DNA of 64,000 nt from Marinimicrobium sp038419845 (GTDB taxonomy: Bacteria; Pseudomonadota; Gammaproteobacteria; Pseudomonadales; Cellvibrionaceae): the NCBI RefSeq assembly GCF_038419845.1, contig NZ_JBCAQT010000011.1, forward strand, positions 62,001 through 126,000, given 5' to 3'. Of the stretch, positions 25,728 to 34,660 are shown piece by piece (the first letter of the stretch is position 1; each line of letters begins with the position of its first letter). The notes beneath the pieces were generated by a model. The model saw only the letters and a program-made list of their open reading frames with translations. It was not told the DNA's origin and did no database searches. A program made the translations under genes and the position numbers.

Positions 25728-25748
25728 ATTGTATTATGATAATCCAAT
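25728..25748. promoter_or_regulatory. Palindromic operator candidate upstream of the GH43 gene
   Basis: ATTGTATTAT-G-ATAATCCAAT is a 10+10 base inverted repeat with one mismatch around a single central base, ending 39 bases before the GH43 start codon. Its form resembles operators of GntR-type sugar regulators; no regulator gene is nearby. Confidence 0.6.
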
Positions 25749-25787
25749 ACTGATGATTTCATAACAATGTTAAGCAGGAGAATCTTC

Positions 25788-27200
25788 ATGGCTACAACCT
25801 TCAAACGCACGCTGGGCGCTACCCTGGTCGGTCTGACCTGTGCGGCCGGCGCGCAGGCCGACAACCCGATCATCACCGAGCGCTTCACGGCCGACCCGGC
25901 CGCGCTGGTCCATGACGGCCGAGTCTATCTGTACGTCGGCCATGATGAAGCGACCGAAGAGGGCGATTTTTTTGTCCTGAAGGAATGGAACATCTACTCT
26001 TCAGATAACCTCGAAGACTGGACCCTTGAGGGCGCCGTGCCGCGCACCATCTTCGAATGGGCGGAACACGATTCGGCCTGGGCGTCCCAGGCGACCGAGC
26101 ACGACGGCAAGTTCTACTGGTACACCACCGTGCGCATGCCCGAGCCCGAAGATGGCGAAGGCATGGGGGGGTATACCCTGGGCGTGGCCGTCTCTGATGA
26201 TCCGGTCACCGGCTGGAAGGATGCGCTGGGCGAGCCCATGCTCGACCCGAATGAGACCGAGCCGGCCGAGCACATGATCGAGCACAGCCACAGCTGGGAC
26301 GATATCGACCCAACCGTGTTTGTGGACCACGACGGCCAGGCCTACCTCTACTGGGGCAACTCCCACCTGTACTATGCCAAACTCAAAGACAACATGATCG
26401 AGTTCGACGGCGAAATCCACCGCGTGGACATCGAAGGCATGCCCGGCACCTTCACCGAGGCACCCTGGATTCACGAGCACGAGGGCATGTACTACCTGAC
26501 CTTTGCCATGAACTACCCGGAAGAGCTGGCCTACGCCATGAGCGACAGCCCGGCGGGGCCCTGGGAGTACAAGGGCAAGCTGATGGAAGTCATCGAAGAC
26601 AGCGGCACCAGCCACCAGGCGATCCTCAAGTACGAGGGTAAGCAGTATTTCATTTACCACACTGCGGCGCTGCCCACCGGGGGCAACTTCCGCCGCTCCG
26701 TGTCGATGGAGCACCTGCGCTACAACGCTGACGGCACCATCAAGAAGCTGACACCCACCGCCTCCGGCATCACCCACGCCGCTCAGGCGCTGCAGAGCTT
26801 CGCCGATACCGATCACTATCTGCGTTACGGCAGCGACGAGGCAGTCAGCGCCACCGGCCTGGAAGCCGAGGACCACTACAACTTCAAGTGGCACGTCAAA
26901 GCGTTGGTAGAGCAGGGCGGCAATACCGTCTCCTTCCAGCCGGAGACCCGCCCGGGCTACTATCTGGTGGCCGAGGACGGCGAGGCTTCCATCGTGGAGC
27001 ACGACGGCACCGACGCCTTCGCCCGCAACGCCACCTTCGAGCAGGTCAGCGGCCTGGCCGACGGCGACTGGTCCTCGTTCCGCTCCATCGAGAACAAAGA
27101 CCATTACCTGATGGTGAAAGACGGCGAGTTGATCCTGGGCAACCCCGATTCCGCGGCCGAGCGCAAAGCCGCGACGTTTCAGGTGACTCCGACCGAGTAG
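25788..27200 (+). CDS. Secreted glycoside hydrolase family 43 enzyme with C-terminal AbfB-like module
   Basis: The 470-residue protein has a signal peptide (cut near GAQAD) and a five-bladed GH43 domain (about 25-315). The three catalytic acids are visible: Asp in TADPAALVHDGRVYL, Asp in DDIDPTVFVDHDG and the acid Glu in TEAPWIHEHEGMYYLTFA. The C-terminal part (about 330-470), with ALQSFADTDHYLRYG and VSFQPETRPGYYLVAEDG, fits an arabinose-binding AbfB (CBM42) beta-trefoil. It likely releases arabinose or xylose from hemicellulose; the exact linkage cannot be read from sequence. AGGAG lies eight bases before the ATG. The gene is alone, with its own operator candidate and a repeat after it. Confidence 0.9.
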   Translation: MATTFKRTLGATLVGLTCAAGAQADNPIITERFTADPAALVHDGRVYLYVGHDEATEEGDFFVLKEWNIYSSDNLEDWTLEGAVPRTIFEWAEHDSAWASQATEHDGKFYWYTTVRMPEPEDGEGMGGYTLGVAVSDDPVTGWKDALGEPMLDPNETEPAEHMIEHSHSWDDIDPTVFVDHDGQAYLYWGNSHLYYAKLKDNMIEFDGEIHRVDIEGMPGTFTEAPWIHEHEGMYYLTFAMNYPEELAYAMSDSPAGPWEYKGKLMEVIEDSGTSHQAILKYEGKQYFIYHTAALPTGGNFRRSVSMEHLRYNADGTIKKLTPTASGITHAAQALQSFADTDHYLRYGSDEAVSATGLEAEDHYNFKWHVKALVEQGGNTVSFQPETRPGYYLVAEDGEASIVEHDGTDAFARNATFEQVSGLADGDWSSFRSIENKDHYLMVKDGELILGNPDSAAERKAATFQVTPTE

Positions 27201-27210
27201 TGATGGATGT

Positions 27211-27291
27211 GGCGGATGCGCCTTCGGCTTATCCGCCCTACGTATACCTCGAGGTCCATCGTAGGGCGGATAAGCGTCAAGCGCATCCGCC
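27211..27291. repeat. Dispersed palindromic repeat, copy 2 (REP/BIME-like)
   Basis: This is the second full copy of the element at 2521-2600, with identical outer arms (GGCGGATGCGC / GCGCATCCGCC) and inner arms (CTTATCCGCCCTACG / GTAGGGCGGATAAGC) and an unrelated central 20 bases. It lies 11 bases after the GH43 stop codon. Confidence 0.85.
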
Positions 27292-27313
27292 GCAACCCTT
27301 TAATAATCCCCCA

Positions 27314-27338
27314 CGGTGGCATCTACGCCACCGTTTTT
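27314..27338 (+). terminator. Intrinsic terminator after the GH43 gene
   Basis: The stem CGGTGGC / GCCACCG with a six-base loop is followed by TTTTTAT. It separates the GH43 gene from thrS. Confidence 0.85.
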
Positions 27339-27477
27339 ATATACTGCCCGCCTTCAAGCCGTTCCGGGAGCGACTCCCGGCGACATTTTTGTTTCAAGAT
27401 GAGCCGACACCGACCGGTGTTACGCGCTGATCTCAAGTGGCCTTTGGTAGGGGTCACCACTGACACAGAGGATACAC

Positions 27478-29406
27478 ATGCCTGTAGTAAGTCTTCCCGA
27501 TGGTTCCAATCGCGAGTTTTCCCAGCCGGTAACCCTGATGCAGGTGGCCGAGGACATTGGTCCGGGCCTGGCCAAGGCGACCGTCTGTGGCCGTATTGAC
27601 GGCCACCTGGTCGATGCCTGTGAGCTGATTGAGAACGACGTCAAGGTCACCCTGATCACCGGCCGCGACGCCGAGGGGCTGGAGGTCATCCGCCACTCCT
27701 TCGCCCACCTGGTCGGTCATGCGGTCAAGCAGCTGTTCCCCGAGGCCAAAATGGCCATTGGTCCGGTGATTGAAGACGGCTTCTATTACGATATCGATTT
27801 TCCGCGCCCGCTCACCCCGGAAGACCAGGACGCGATCGAGCAGCGCATCAAGGAACTGATCAAGACCGATTACGACGTGATCAAAAAGGTGACCCCCATC
27901 CAGGAGGCGCGCCAGCTCTTCGCCGAGCGCGGTGAAGACTACAAAGTCGAGCTGATCGACAACCTGATTGAAAACGGCGAAACCGAGGTGGCGCTCTATC
28001 ACCACCAGGAATACGTGGACATGTGCCGTGGGCCGCACGTGCCCAATACCCGGGTCATGCGCCACTTCAAGCTGATGCGCGTGTCGGGGGCCTACTGGCG
28101 CGGCGATGCCAGCAACAAGCAGCTGCAGCGCATCTATGGGACCGCCTGGAATGACAAGAAAGAGCTCAAGGCCTACCTGCACCGCCTGGAAGAGGCGGAG
28201 AAGCGCGATCACCGCAAGCTGGCCAAGAAGCACAACCTTTTCCACATCCAGGAAGAGGCGCCGGGCATGGTGTTCTGGCACCCGCGCGGTTGGTCCATCT
28301 ACAAAACGCTGGAAGACTACATGCGCTACCAGCAGAACCGCCACGGCTACCAGGAAATCCGCACCCCTCAGGTGGTGGATATGTCCCTGTGGCACAAATC
28401 CGGCCATGCCGAGAAGTTCGGCGAGGGCATGTTCACCCTCAAGTCCGAAGAGCGGGATTTTGCGGTCAAGCCCATGAACTGCCCCTGCCACGTGCAGGTG
28501 TTCAATCAGGGCCTAAAGAGCTACCGGGACCTGCCCCTGCGTCTGGCCGAGTTCGGCTCCTGCCACCGCAATGAGCCCTCCGGCTCACTGCACGGCATCA
28601 TGCGGGTGCGCGGCTTCGTCCAGGACGATGCCCATATTTTCTGCACCGAAGAGCAGATCCAGCCGGAAGTGTCCGATTTCATCGATCTGCTGCACCAGGT
28701 GTACGAGGACTTTGGCTTCGACGAGGTCATTTATCGGCTCTCCACCCGCCCCGAGCAGCGGGTGGGCAGCGACGAGAGCTGGGACAAGTCCGAAAAGGCC
28801 CTGGCCGACGCGCTCAACGCCAAGAACCTGGACTGGGAAGAACTGCCGGGTGAGGGCGCCTTCTACGGCCCCAAAATCGAGTTCTCCCTCAAAGACTGCA
28901 TCGGCCGGGTCTGGCAGCTGGGCACCATTCAGGTGGATTTCTCCATGCCGGGGCGTCTGGATGCACAATTTGTGTCGGAAGATGGCTCGCGCCAGGTGCC
29001 GGTCATGTTGCACCGGGCCGTTCTGGGCTCCTTCGAGCGATTTATCGGTATTTTGATCGAACATTACGAGGGTGCCTTCCCCGCCTGGTTGGCGCCGGAA
29101 CAGGCCGTGGTGCTCAATATTACCGACAATCAGGCCGAATATGCCCAAAAAACCGAAAAAACCCTGCGAGATAAAGGATTTAGGGTCATTTCGGACTTGA
29201 GAAACGAGAAGATCGGCTTTAAAATCCGCGAGCATACTCTACAACGGATTCCGTACCTGCTCGTGATTGGCGACAAAGAGATGGAATCCGGCTCCCTGGC
29301 CGTGCGGACGCGCGGTGGGGAAGACCTGGGTATTATGAGCGTGGAGTCCTTTGCCGAGCACTTGGCCGCCGATGTGGCCCGGCGCGGGCGAGGCGAATCA
29401 CAGTAG
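27478..29406 (+). CDS. thrS: Threonyl-tRNA synthetase ThrS
   Basis: ThrS charges tRNA-Thr. At 642 residues it equals the E. coli enzyme in length. It has the N-terminal TGS domain (1-60), the editing domain with HSFAHLVGHAVKQLFPEAK and CRGPHVPNT, the class II catalytic core with the zinc cysteine Cys335 in MNCPCHVQVF, motif 2 (EFGSCHRNEPSGSLHGIMRV) and motif 3 (HRAVLGSFERFIGILIEH), and the anticodon-binding domain. GAGG precedes the ATG. It heads the conserved thrS-infC-rpmI-rplT cluster. Confidence 0.97.
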   Translation: MPVVSLPDGSNREFSQPVTLMQVAEDIGPGLAKATVCGRIDGHLVDACELIENDVKVTLITGRDAEGLEVIRHSFAHLVGHAVKQLFPEAKMAIGPVIEDGFYYDIDFPRPLTPEDQDAIEQRIKELIKTDYDVIKKVTPIQEARQLFAERGEDYKVELIDNLIENGETEVALYHHQEYVDMCRGPHVPNTRVMRHFKLMRVSGAYWRGDASNKQLQRIYGTAWNDKKELKAYLHRLEEAEKRDHRKLAKKHNLFHIQEEAPGMVFWHPRGWSIYKTLEDYMRYQQNRHGYQEIRTPQVVDMSLWHKSGHAEKFGEGMFTLKSEERDFAVKPMNCPCHVQVFNQGLKSYRDLPLRLAEFGSCHRNEPSGSLHGIMRVRGFVQDDAHIFCTEEQIQPEVSDFIDLLHQVYEDFGFDEVIYRLSTRPEQRVGSDESWDKSEKALADALNAKNLDWEELPGEGAFYGPKIEFSLKDCIGRVWQLGTIQVDFSMPGRLDAQFVSEDGSRQVPVMLHRAVLGSFERFIGILIEHYEGAFPAWLAPEQAVVLNITDNQAEYAQKTEKTLRDKGFRVISDLRNEKIGFKIREHTLQRIPYLLVIGDKEMESGSLAVRTRGGEDLGIMSVESFAEHLAADVARRGRGESQ

Positions 29407-29478
29407 GCGCGGGCCCCAAGGGGCCGGCGCCGCTGGCGATAACACCTCACTTTTTTAAACAGACAGGAGAAAACAGCT

Positions 29479-30021
29479 ATCAAACGACCAACAGCTGCGA
29501 AAGGCAAATCCAAAAAAGCCCGTATTAACGACCAGATCGAGGCCAACGAAGTTCGACTGATTGGGGCTGATGGTGAGCAAGTGGGCATTGTTCCCTTTGA
29601 TGAAGCACTGCAGACAGCACAGTCCGCTGACCTGGATTTGGTGGAAATAGCCTCCGATAGTGACCCGATAGTCTGCAAGGTGATGGACTACGGCAAACAC
29701 CTGTTTGAAATCAAGAAAACCAAAGCCGCTGCCAAGAAGAAGCAGAAGCAGCAGCAGATCAAAGAAATGAAGTTTCGTCCAGGGACGGAGTCCGGAGACT
29801 ATCAGGTCAAACTACGCAACCTGATACGTTTCCTTGAGAACGGGGACAAGGCCAAGGTAACCCTGCGTTACCGCGGCCGGGAAATGGCTCACCAGGAGCT
29901 CGGGATGGATGTGCTGCATCGCATCGAAGAGGATCTGGTTGATCTGGGCACCGTGGAGCAACAGCCAAAAATGGAAGGCCGGCAGCTCACCATGGTGATC
30001 GCCCCGAAAAAGAAGAAGTAG
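29479..30021 (+). CDS. infC: Translation initiation factor IF-3 (AUC start codon)
   Basis: IF3 checks the start codon and keeps 30S subunits free. No ATG, GTG or TTG gives the full protein. Starting at ATC (29479), nine bases after AGGAG, yields 180 residues, the E. coli length, with a proper N-terminal domain: KARINDQIEANEVRLIGADG and DLDLVEIASDSDPIVCKVMD. The C-terminal part is standard (KFRPGTESGDYQVKLRNLIR, RGREMAHQELGMDVL, APKKKK). Rare AUU/AUC-type start codons in infC are the basis of IF3 autoregulation in enterobacteria. A call from the first GTG (29581) would lose 34 residues. Confidence 0.93.
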   Translation: MKRPTAAKGKSKKARINDQIEANEVRLIGADGEQVGIVPFDEALQTAQSADLDLVEIASDSDPIVCKVMDYGKHLFEIKKTKAAAKKKQKQQQIKEMKFRPGTESGDYQVKLRNLIRFLENGDKAKVTLRYRGREMAHQELGMDVLHRIEEDLVDLGTVEQQPKMEGRQLTMVIAPKKKK

Positions 30022-30082
30022 CTGGGCTTTTTAGCTGCCTGAGTTACTGTTTAATCACACTTTGAATGCGGAGTTTTATCCC

Positions 30083-30280
30083 ATGGCATCAAAAGCTAAA
30101 GTACACAGTGGCGCCGCCAAGCGCTTTAAAAAGACGGCGGCTGGTTTTAAGCACAAACACGCTTTCAAGAGCCACATCCTCACCAAAATGACCACCAAGC
30201 GTAAGCGTCAGCTGCGCGGCACCAGCATCCTCAACGATGCGGATGTTCCGGCGGTTAAACGGCTGTTGCGCACCAACTAA
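30083..30280 (+). CDS. rpmI: Ribosomal protein bL35
   Basis: The 65-residue basic protein, MASKAKVHSGAAKRFKKTAA to RLLRTN, is bL35 of the large ribosomal subunit. The start at 30083 follows GGAG by nine bases and gives the normal length; an upstream ATG at 30062 only adds seven unrelated residues. It lies between infC and rplT as in most bacteria. Confidence 0.96.
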   Translation: MASKAKVHSGAAKRFKKTAAGFKHKHAFKSHILTKMTTKRKRQLRGTSILNDADVPAVKRLLRTN

Positions 30281-30320
30281 TCGGTTGATCGCAGACACTT
30301 ATTTTTTGAGGAGGTTTTAA

Positions 30321-30680
30321 ATGGCTCGAGTAAAACGTGGTGTGGAGGCTCGTCGCCGCCACAAGAAAGTTCTTAAAGCAGCAAAAGGTTATTATGGAGC
30401 CCGGTCACGGGTATTCCGCGTAGCCAAACAAGCGGTTATCAAGGCCGGTCAGTACGCGTATCGCGACCGTCGCAACAAGAAGCGTAGCTTCCGTCAGTTG
30501 TGGATCGCGCGTATCAACGCTCAGTCTCGTGCTGAGGGTGTGACTTACAGCCAACTGATTGCCGGCTTGAAGAAAGCCGACATCGTTCTGGACCGTCGCG
30601 TTCTGGCCGATCTGGCCGTGCACGACAAAGCCGCTTTTGCGGTCGTTGTTGAAAAGGCTAAATCAGCTCTGGCTGCTTAA
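30321..30680 (+). CDS. rplT: Ribosomal protein bL20
   Basis: The 119-residue protein begins MARVKRGVEARRRHKKVLKA and shows GYYGARSRVFRVAKQAVIKA, the long basic N-terminal helix and the globular C-terminal part of bL20. It assembles early on 23S rRNA and in many bacteria represses its own operon. GAGGAGG precedes the start codon. A strong terminator follows after about 45 bases. Confidence 0.97.
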   Translation: MARVKRGVEARRRHKKVLKAAKGYYGARSRVFRVAKQAVIKAGQYAYRDRRNKKRSFRQLWIARINAQSRAEGVTYSQLIAGLKKADIVLDRRVLADLAVHDKAAFAVVVEKAKSALAA

Positions 30681-30726
30681 TCGTCAACAACGTCCTGCAC
30701 CCCCGGGTGTTTGAACGAGCGCGATG

Positions 30727-30760
30727 AAAAGGAGGGGCTGATGCAGTCCCTCCTTTTTTT
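30727..30760 (+). terminator. Intrinsic terminator after rplT
   Basis: AAAAGGAGGG pairs with CCCTCCTTTT around an 11-base loop, followed by a run of T. It separates the ribosomal genes from pheST. Confidence 0.9.
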
Positions 30761-30800
30761 ATGGCCAAGATGAACGGTATACCGCGAACGCGTGGACGCC

Positions 30801-30835
30801 CCACAGGGATGTGGTAAGTGTCCCGGAGCGCCGGG
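30801..30835. repeat. Two short hairpins between rplT and pheS
   Basis: CCACA-GGGA-TGTGG (30801-30814) and CCCGG-AGCG-CCGGG (30822-30835) stand side by side in the 166-base pheS leader. The surrounding words resemble the loop of the guaB-guaA repeat (a CAGGGA core within short complementary arms), so they may belong to the same dispersed family. No leader peptide rich in Phe codons was found. Confidence 0.45.
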
Positions 30836-30926
30836 AGCGCGAAGGGGACCAAGCAGGAGCGGTAGCGTTCCGCCACAAATAGATGTGTTTAGGGCAAGTT
30901 GCTCTCAAACTAGATGGGTTTGACTG

Positions 30927-31940
30927 ATGGATAATCTTACTGCGCTGACCGAAGCAGCGCTTAAACAGGTACAAGAAGCCGACGATCTGGCGGTCCTGGA
31001 CAAGGTGCGGGTGGAGTACCTGGGCAAGAAGGGCAGTATCAGTGCCCAGATGAAGTCCCTGGGCAAACTCCCCGCCGAGGAGCGACCCGCCGCCGGCGCG
31101 CAGATCAATGAAGCCAAAGGCCAGGTGCAGGAAGCGCTCAGCGCCCGCAAGGCGGAGCTGGAGCGCGCGGCCATTGATGCCCAACTGGCGGCGGAGACCC
31201 TGGATGTCACACTGCCGGGGCGGGCGAACAGCACCGGCGGTCTGCACCCGGTCACGCGCACCCTGGAGCGCATCGAAGCCATCTTCGCCGCCGTGGGGTA
31301 CACCGTGGAAGAGGGTCCGGAGATCGAAGATGATTACCACAACTTCGAGGCCCTGAATATTCCCTCCCATCACCCGGCGCGGGCGATGCACGATACCTTC
31401 TACGTGGACGATACCCACGTGCTGCGCACCCACACCTCGCCGGTGCAGGTGCGCACCATGGAGCACCAGAAGCCGCCCATCCGCATCATCTGCCCCGGGC
31501 GGGTCTATCGCTGCGACTCGGATCTGACCCACACGCCCATGTTCCATCAGATCGAAGGGCTGGTGGTCGATCGGGGCATCAGCTTCGCTGACCTCAAGGG
31601 CACCGTGGATGAGTTCCTGAAGTCCTTCTTCGAAGCCGACGTGCCCGTGCGCTTTCGGCCCTCTTACTTCCCCTTTACCGAGCCCTCGGCCGAGGTCGAC
31701 ATCGGTTGCACCCACTGCGGCGGCAAGGGTTGCCGGGTGTGCAAACAGTCGGGCTGGATCGAGGTGATGGGCTGCGGCATGGTCCACCCTGAAGTCTTCA
31801 GCGCAAGCGGCGTGGATTCCGAGGAATTCACCGGTTTCGCCTTCGGCATGGGGGTCGAGCGCCTGGCCATGCTGCGCTACGGCGTGAACGACCTGCGCCT
31901 GTTCTTCGAAAACGATCTGCGCTTCCTCAAGCAGTTTTAA
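30927..31940 (+). CDS. pheS: Phenylalanyl-tRNA synthetase alpha subunit
   Basis: PheS forms the catalytic half of the alpha2-beta2 enzyme that charges tRNA-Phe. The 337-residue protein has the N-terminal coiled coil (about 1-85), then class II motifs: motif 1 around HPVTRTLERIEAIFAAVGYT, motif 2 with TSPVQVRTME and ICPGRVYRCDSDLTHTPMFH, and motif 3 at GFAFGMGVERLAMLRYGVND. The CTHCGGKGCRVCKQSGW segment is the usual Cys-rich insertion. pheT follows 21 bases downstream. Confidence 0.97.
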   Translation: MDNLTALTEAALKQVQEADDLAVLDKVRVEYLGKKGSISAQMKSLGKLPAEERPAAGAQINEAKGQVQEALSARKAELERAAIDAQLAAETLDVTLPGRANSTGGLHPVTRTLERIEAIFAAVGYTVEEGPEIEDDYHNFEALNIPSHHPARAMHDTFYVDDTHVLRTHTSPVQVRTMEHQKPPIRIICPGRVYRCDSDLTHTPMFHQIEGLVVDRGISFADLKGTVDEFLKSFFEADVPVRFRPSYFPFTEPSAEVDIGCTHCGGKGCRVCKQSGWIEVMGCGMVHPEVFSASGVDSEEFTGFAFGMGVERLAMLRYGVNDLRLFFENDLRFLKQF

Positions 31941-31961
31941 GAGTCTTTTAAGAGTCCGACT

Positions 31962-34340
31962 ATGAAATTAAGCGAATCCTGGTTGCGGGAATGGGTGAAT
32001 CCCGCCATTACCACCGATGAACTGGCCGCCCAGCTGACCATGGCGGGTCTGGAAGTGGACGCCGTGGATCCCGTGGCTGGCGACTTCACCGGTGTGGTCG
32101 TGGGCGAGATCGTCTCGGTCGAGCCCCATCCCGACGCGGACAAGTTGCGTGTGTGCAAGGTCGCGGGCGATGGCGAGGAGCTCAGGCAGGTGGTCTGCGG
32201 CGCACCCAATGCGCGCGAGGGCATCAAGGTGCCGTTTGCCGTGGTCGGCGCCCAACTGCCCGGCAACTTTAAGATCAAAAAGGCCAAGCTGCGTGGCGTG
32301 GAGTCCTTTGGCATGCTCTGTGCCCAGACCGAACTGGAAGCGGGGGAGGACGATGACGGCCTCTGGGAGCTGCCGCTGGATGCGCCCGTGGGTACCGACC
32401 TGCGCGATTACCTGAGCCTCAACGACCAGATCATCGAAGTGGATCTGACCCCCAATCGCAGCGACTGCCTGAGCCTCAAAGGCGTGGCCCGCGAAGTGGG
32501 CGTCCTCAACCGGCTGCCGGTCACCGAAGTGACAACCGCGCCGGTCAAACCGCTGACCGATGACAACCTGACCGTGACCCTGAGTGCGCCGGAGGCCTGC
32601 AGTCGTTACATCGGCCGGGTGGTGCGCAATATCGATATCAGCCGCCCCAGCCCCCTGTGGTTGCAGGAGAAGCTGCGGCGCGCGGGCCTGCGCAGCATCG
32701 ATCCGGTGGTGGATGTCACCAACTACGTGCTGCTCGAGCAGGGCCAGCCCATGCACGCCTTTGACCTGAACACCCTGCGCGGCGGCATTGATGTTCGTAT
32801 GGCTGATGCCGGGGAAACCCTGGTGCTGCTGGACGAGCAGGAAGTCACCCTGACCGAGGGCACGCTGGTCATTGCCGACCACGATCGGCCCCTGGCCATG
32901 GCCGGCATCATGGGTGGTAAAGACAGCGCCGTCGGCCCCCAGACCAGAGACATCTTTCTGGAGAGCGCCTTCTTCAACCCCATCGCCATTGCCGGTAAAG
33001 CGCGCGCCTACGGCCTGCATACCGACTCCTCCCACCGCTTCGAGCGCGGCGTGGATTACGAGTTGCAGGAAGCCGCCATGGAGCGCGCCACCGAGCTGCT
33101 GCTGAGCATTGTCGGCGGCGAGCCGGGTCCTCTGGTCAAAGCCTGGGACGAGGCGCACCTGCCCCAGAACCGGCAGGTCACCCTGCGCCGCGAGCGCATT
33201 GTCAGCGGCCTGAGCCTGGAGCTGCCTGACGAGGAGGTGGAAGCCATTCTGGAGGGCCTGGGCCTGACCCTGGTCGAGCGCACCGAGCCCGGCTGGACCT
33301 TCGCCGTGCCCAGCTATCGGTTCGACCTGGCCATCGAGGCCGACCTGCTCGAAGAGCTGGCGCGCATCTACGGCTACAACCGTCTGCCCACCCGCAGCCT
33401 CTCGGCCGCCATGGCCATTCCCGCGCGGCCGGAAGGGCAGTTAGCGCTGGAGACCATCCGGCGTGAGCTGGTGGCCCGTGACTTTCAGGAGGCCATCACC
33501 TACAGCTTCATCGAGGCCGGCCTGAGCAAACAGTTTGAGCCGGATCTGGATCCCGTGCCGCTGCAGAACCCCATCAGCGCTGATATGGGCGTGATGCGGC
33601 CGACCCTGCTGCCCGGCCTGGTCACCACGCTCCAGTACAACCTGAACCGCCAGCAGGAGCGGGTGCGCCTGTTTGAAACCGGCCAGCGCTTTGTGCCGGG
33701 CGAGGGCGGGCTGCGCCAGGAGCCCATGCTGGCAGGTCTGATCTACGGCAGCCGTCAGCCCGAAGGCTGGGCCAACGCCAAAGAGAACGTGGACTTTTAC
33801 GACCTCAAGGGCGATCTGGAGGCCGTGCTGGCGCTGACCGACGCCGCCGACGAGTTCCGGATGCAGCCCGAGAGCCACCCGGCGCTGCACCCGGGCCAGT
33901 CGGCCGCCGTCTACCGCGGCGACACCCGGATCGGCGTCATCGGCACCCTGCACCCGCAATTGCAGCGCTCGCTGGACATCCCGGGGCCGGTGTTCGTGTT
34001 CGAGCTGGCGCTGGATGCGCTCAAAGACGCCAGAGCGCCGGCCTTCGAGCCGCTCTCGCGCTACCCCTCGGTGCGCCGCGACCTGGCACTGCTGGTGGAT
34101 CGTGAGGTTCCGGCCCAGAGCCTGTTCGATTGCGTCAAAAACAACGCCGGAGAGCAGCTGCGGGACTTAAAGGTGTTTGACGTCTATGTGGGCAAAGGTA
34201 TTGATCCGCATAGAAAAAGTGTGGCGCTGGGCTTGACCTTTCAGGATCCTTCCCGCACTCTTAACGAAGAAGAAATCAACGCCTCCGTGGAGCGTGTGGT
34301 TAAGCGCATGGAGGAAGACTTTAGTGCCACCCTCAGATAG
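31962..34340 (+). CDS. pheT: Phenylalanyl-tRNA synthetase beta subunit
   Basis: The 792-residue beta subunit (E. coli 795) begins MKLSESWLREWVNPAITTDE and contains the tRNA-binding EMAP-like domain (about 40-150), the B3/B4 editing domain with AGIMGGKDSAV, the B5 domain, the catalytic-like core with RPTLLPGLVTTLQYNLNRQQ, and the C-terminal FDX anticodon-binding domain (about 700-792) with SRYPSVRRDLALLVD. ihfA follows after 11 bases, as in the pheST-ihfA operons of other Gammaproteobacteria. Confidence 0.97.
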   Translation: MKLSESWLREWVNPAITTDELAAQLTMAGLEVDAVDPVAGDFTGVVVGEIVSVEPHPDADKLRVCKVAGDGEELRQVVCGAPNAREGIKVPFAVVGAQLPGNFKIKKAKLRGVESFGMLCAQTELEAGEDDDGLWELPLDAPVGTDLRDYLSLNDQIIEVDLTPNRSDCLSLKGVAREVGVLNRLPVTEVTTAPVKPLTDDNLTVTLSAPEACSRYIGRVVRNIDISRPSPLWLQEKLRRAGLRSIDPVVDVTNYVLLEQGQPMHAFDLNTLRGGIDVRMADAGETLVLLDEQEVTLTEGTLVIADHDRPLAMAGIMGGKDSAVGPQTRDIFLESAFFNPIAIAGKARAYGLHTDSSHRFERGVDYELQEAAMERATELLLSIVGGEPGPLVKAWDEAHLPQNRQVTLRRERIVSGLSLELPDEEVEAILEGLGLTLVERTEPGWTFAVPSYRFDLAIEADLLEELARIYGYNRLPTRSLSAAMAIPARPEGQLALETIRRELVARDFQEAITYSFIEAGLSKQFEPDLDPVPLQNPISADMGVMRPTLLPGLVTTLQYNLNRQQERVRLFETGQRFVPGEGGLRQEPMLAGLIYGSRQPEGWANAKENVDFYDLKGDLEAVLALTDAADEFRMQPESHPALHPGQSAAVYRGDTRIGVIGTLHPQLQRSLDIPGPVFVFELALDALKDARAPAFEPLSRYPSVRRDLALLVDREVPAQSLFDCVKNNAGEQLRDLKVFDVYVGKGIDPHRKSVALGLTFQDPSRTLNEEEINASVERVVKRMEEDFSATLR

Positions 34341-34351
34341 GGACACAACGT

Positions 34352-34660
34352 ATGACGGGCGGGGCTCTCACAAAAGCCGACTTAGCCGAAAAACTCTACG
34401 AAGAGCTGGGCCTCAACAAGCGTGAGGCCAAGGAGCTCGTCGAGCTCTTTTTCGAGGAAATCCGGCGGTCACTGGAAACCAACGAACAGGTAAAACTGTC
34501 CGGTTTCGGCAACTTTGACCTGCGAGATAAAAGCCAGCGCCCCGGGCGCAACCCCAAGACCGGGGAAGAAATTCCCATCAGTGCCCGTCGCGTTGTCACC
34601 TTTCGTCCAGGACAAAAACTTAAGGCCAAAGTAGAAGCCTATGCTGGAACCAAGCCATAA
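34352..34660 (+). CDS. ihfA: Integration host factor subunit alpha
   Basis: IHF bends DNA as an alpha-beta heterodimer and acts in transcription, replication and site-specific recombination. The 102-residue protein has GLNKREAKELVELFFEEI, VKLSGFGNFDLRDKSQRPGR with the Pro-containing intercalating arm (RNPKTGEEIPISARRVVTF) and RPGQKLKAKVE. Its last 20 bases overlap the MerR-type gene, which keeps the usual pheT-ihfA-merR arrangement. Confidence 0.96.
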   Translation: MTGGALTKADLAEKLYEELGLNKREAKELVELFFEEIRRSLETNEQVKLSGFGNFDLRDKSQRPGRNPKTGEEIPISARRVVTFRPGQKLKAKVEAYAGTKP

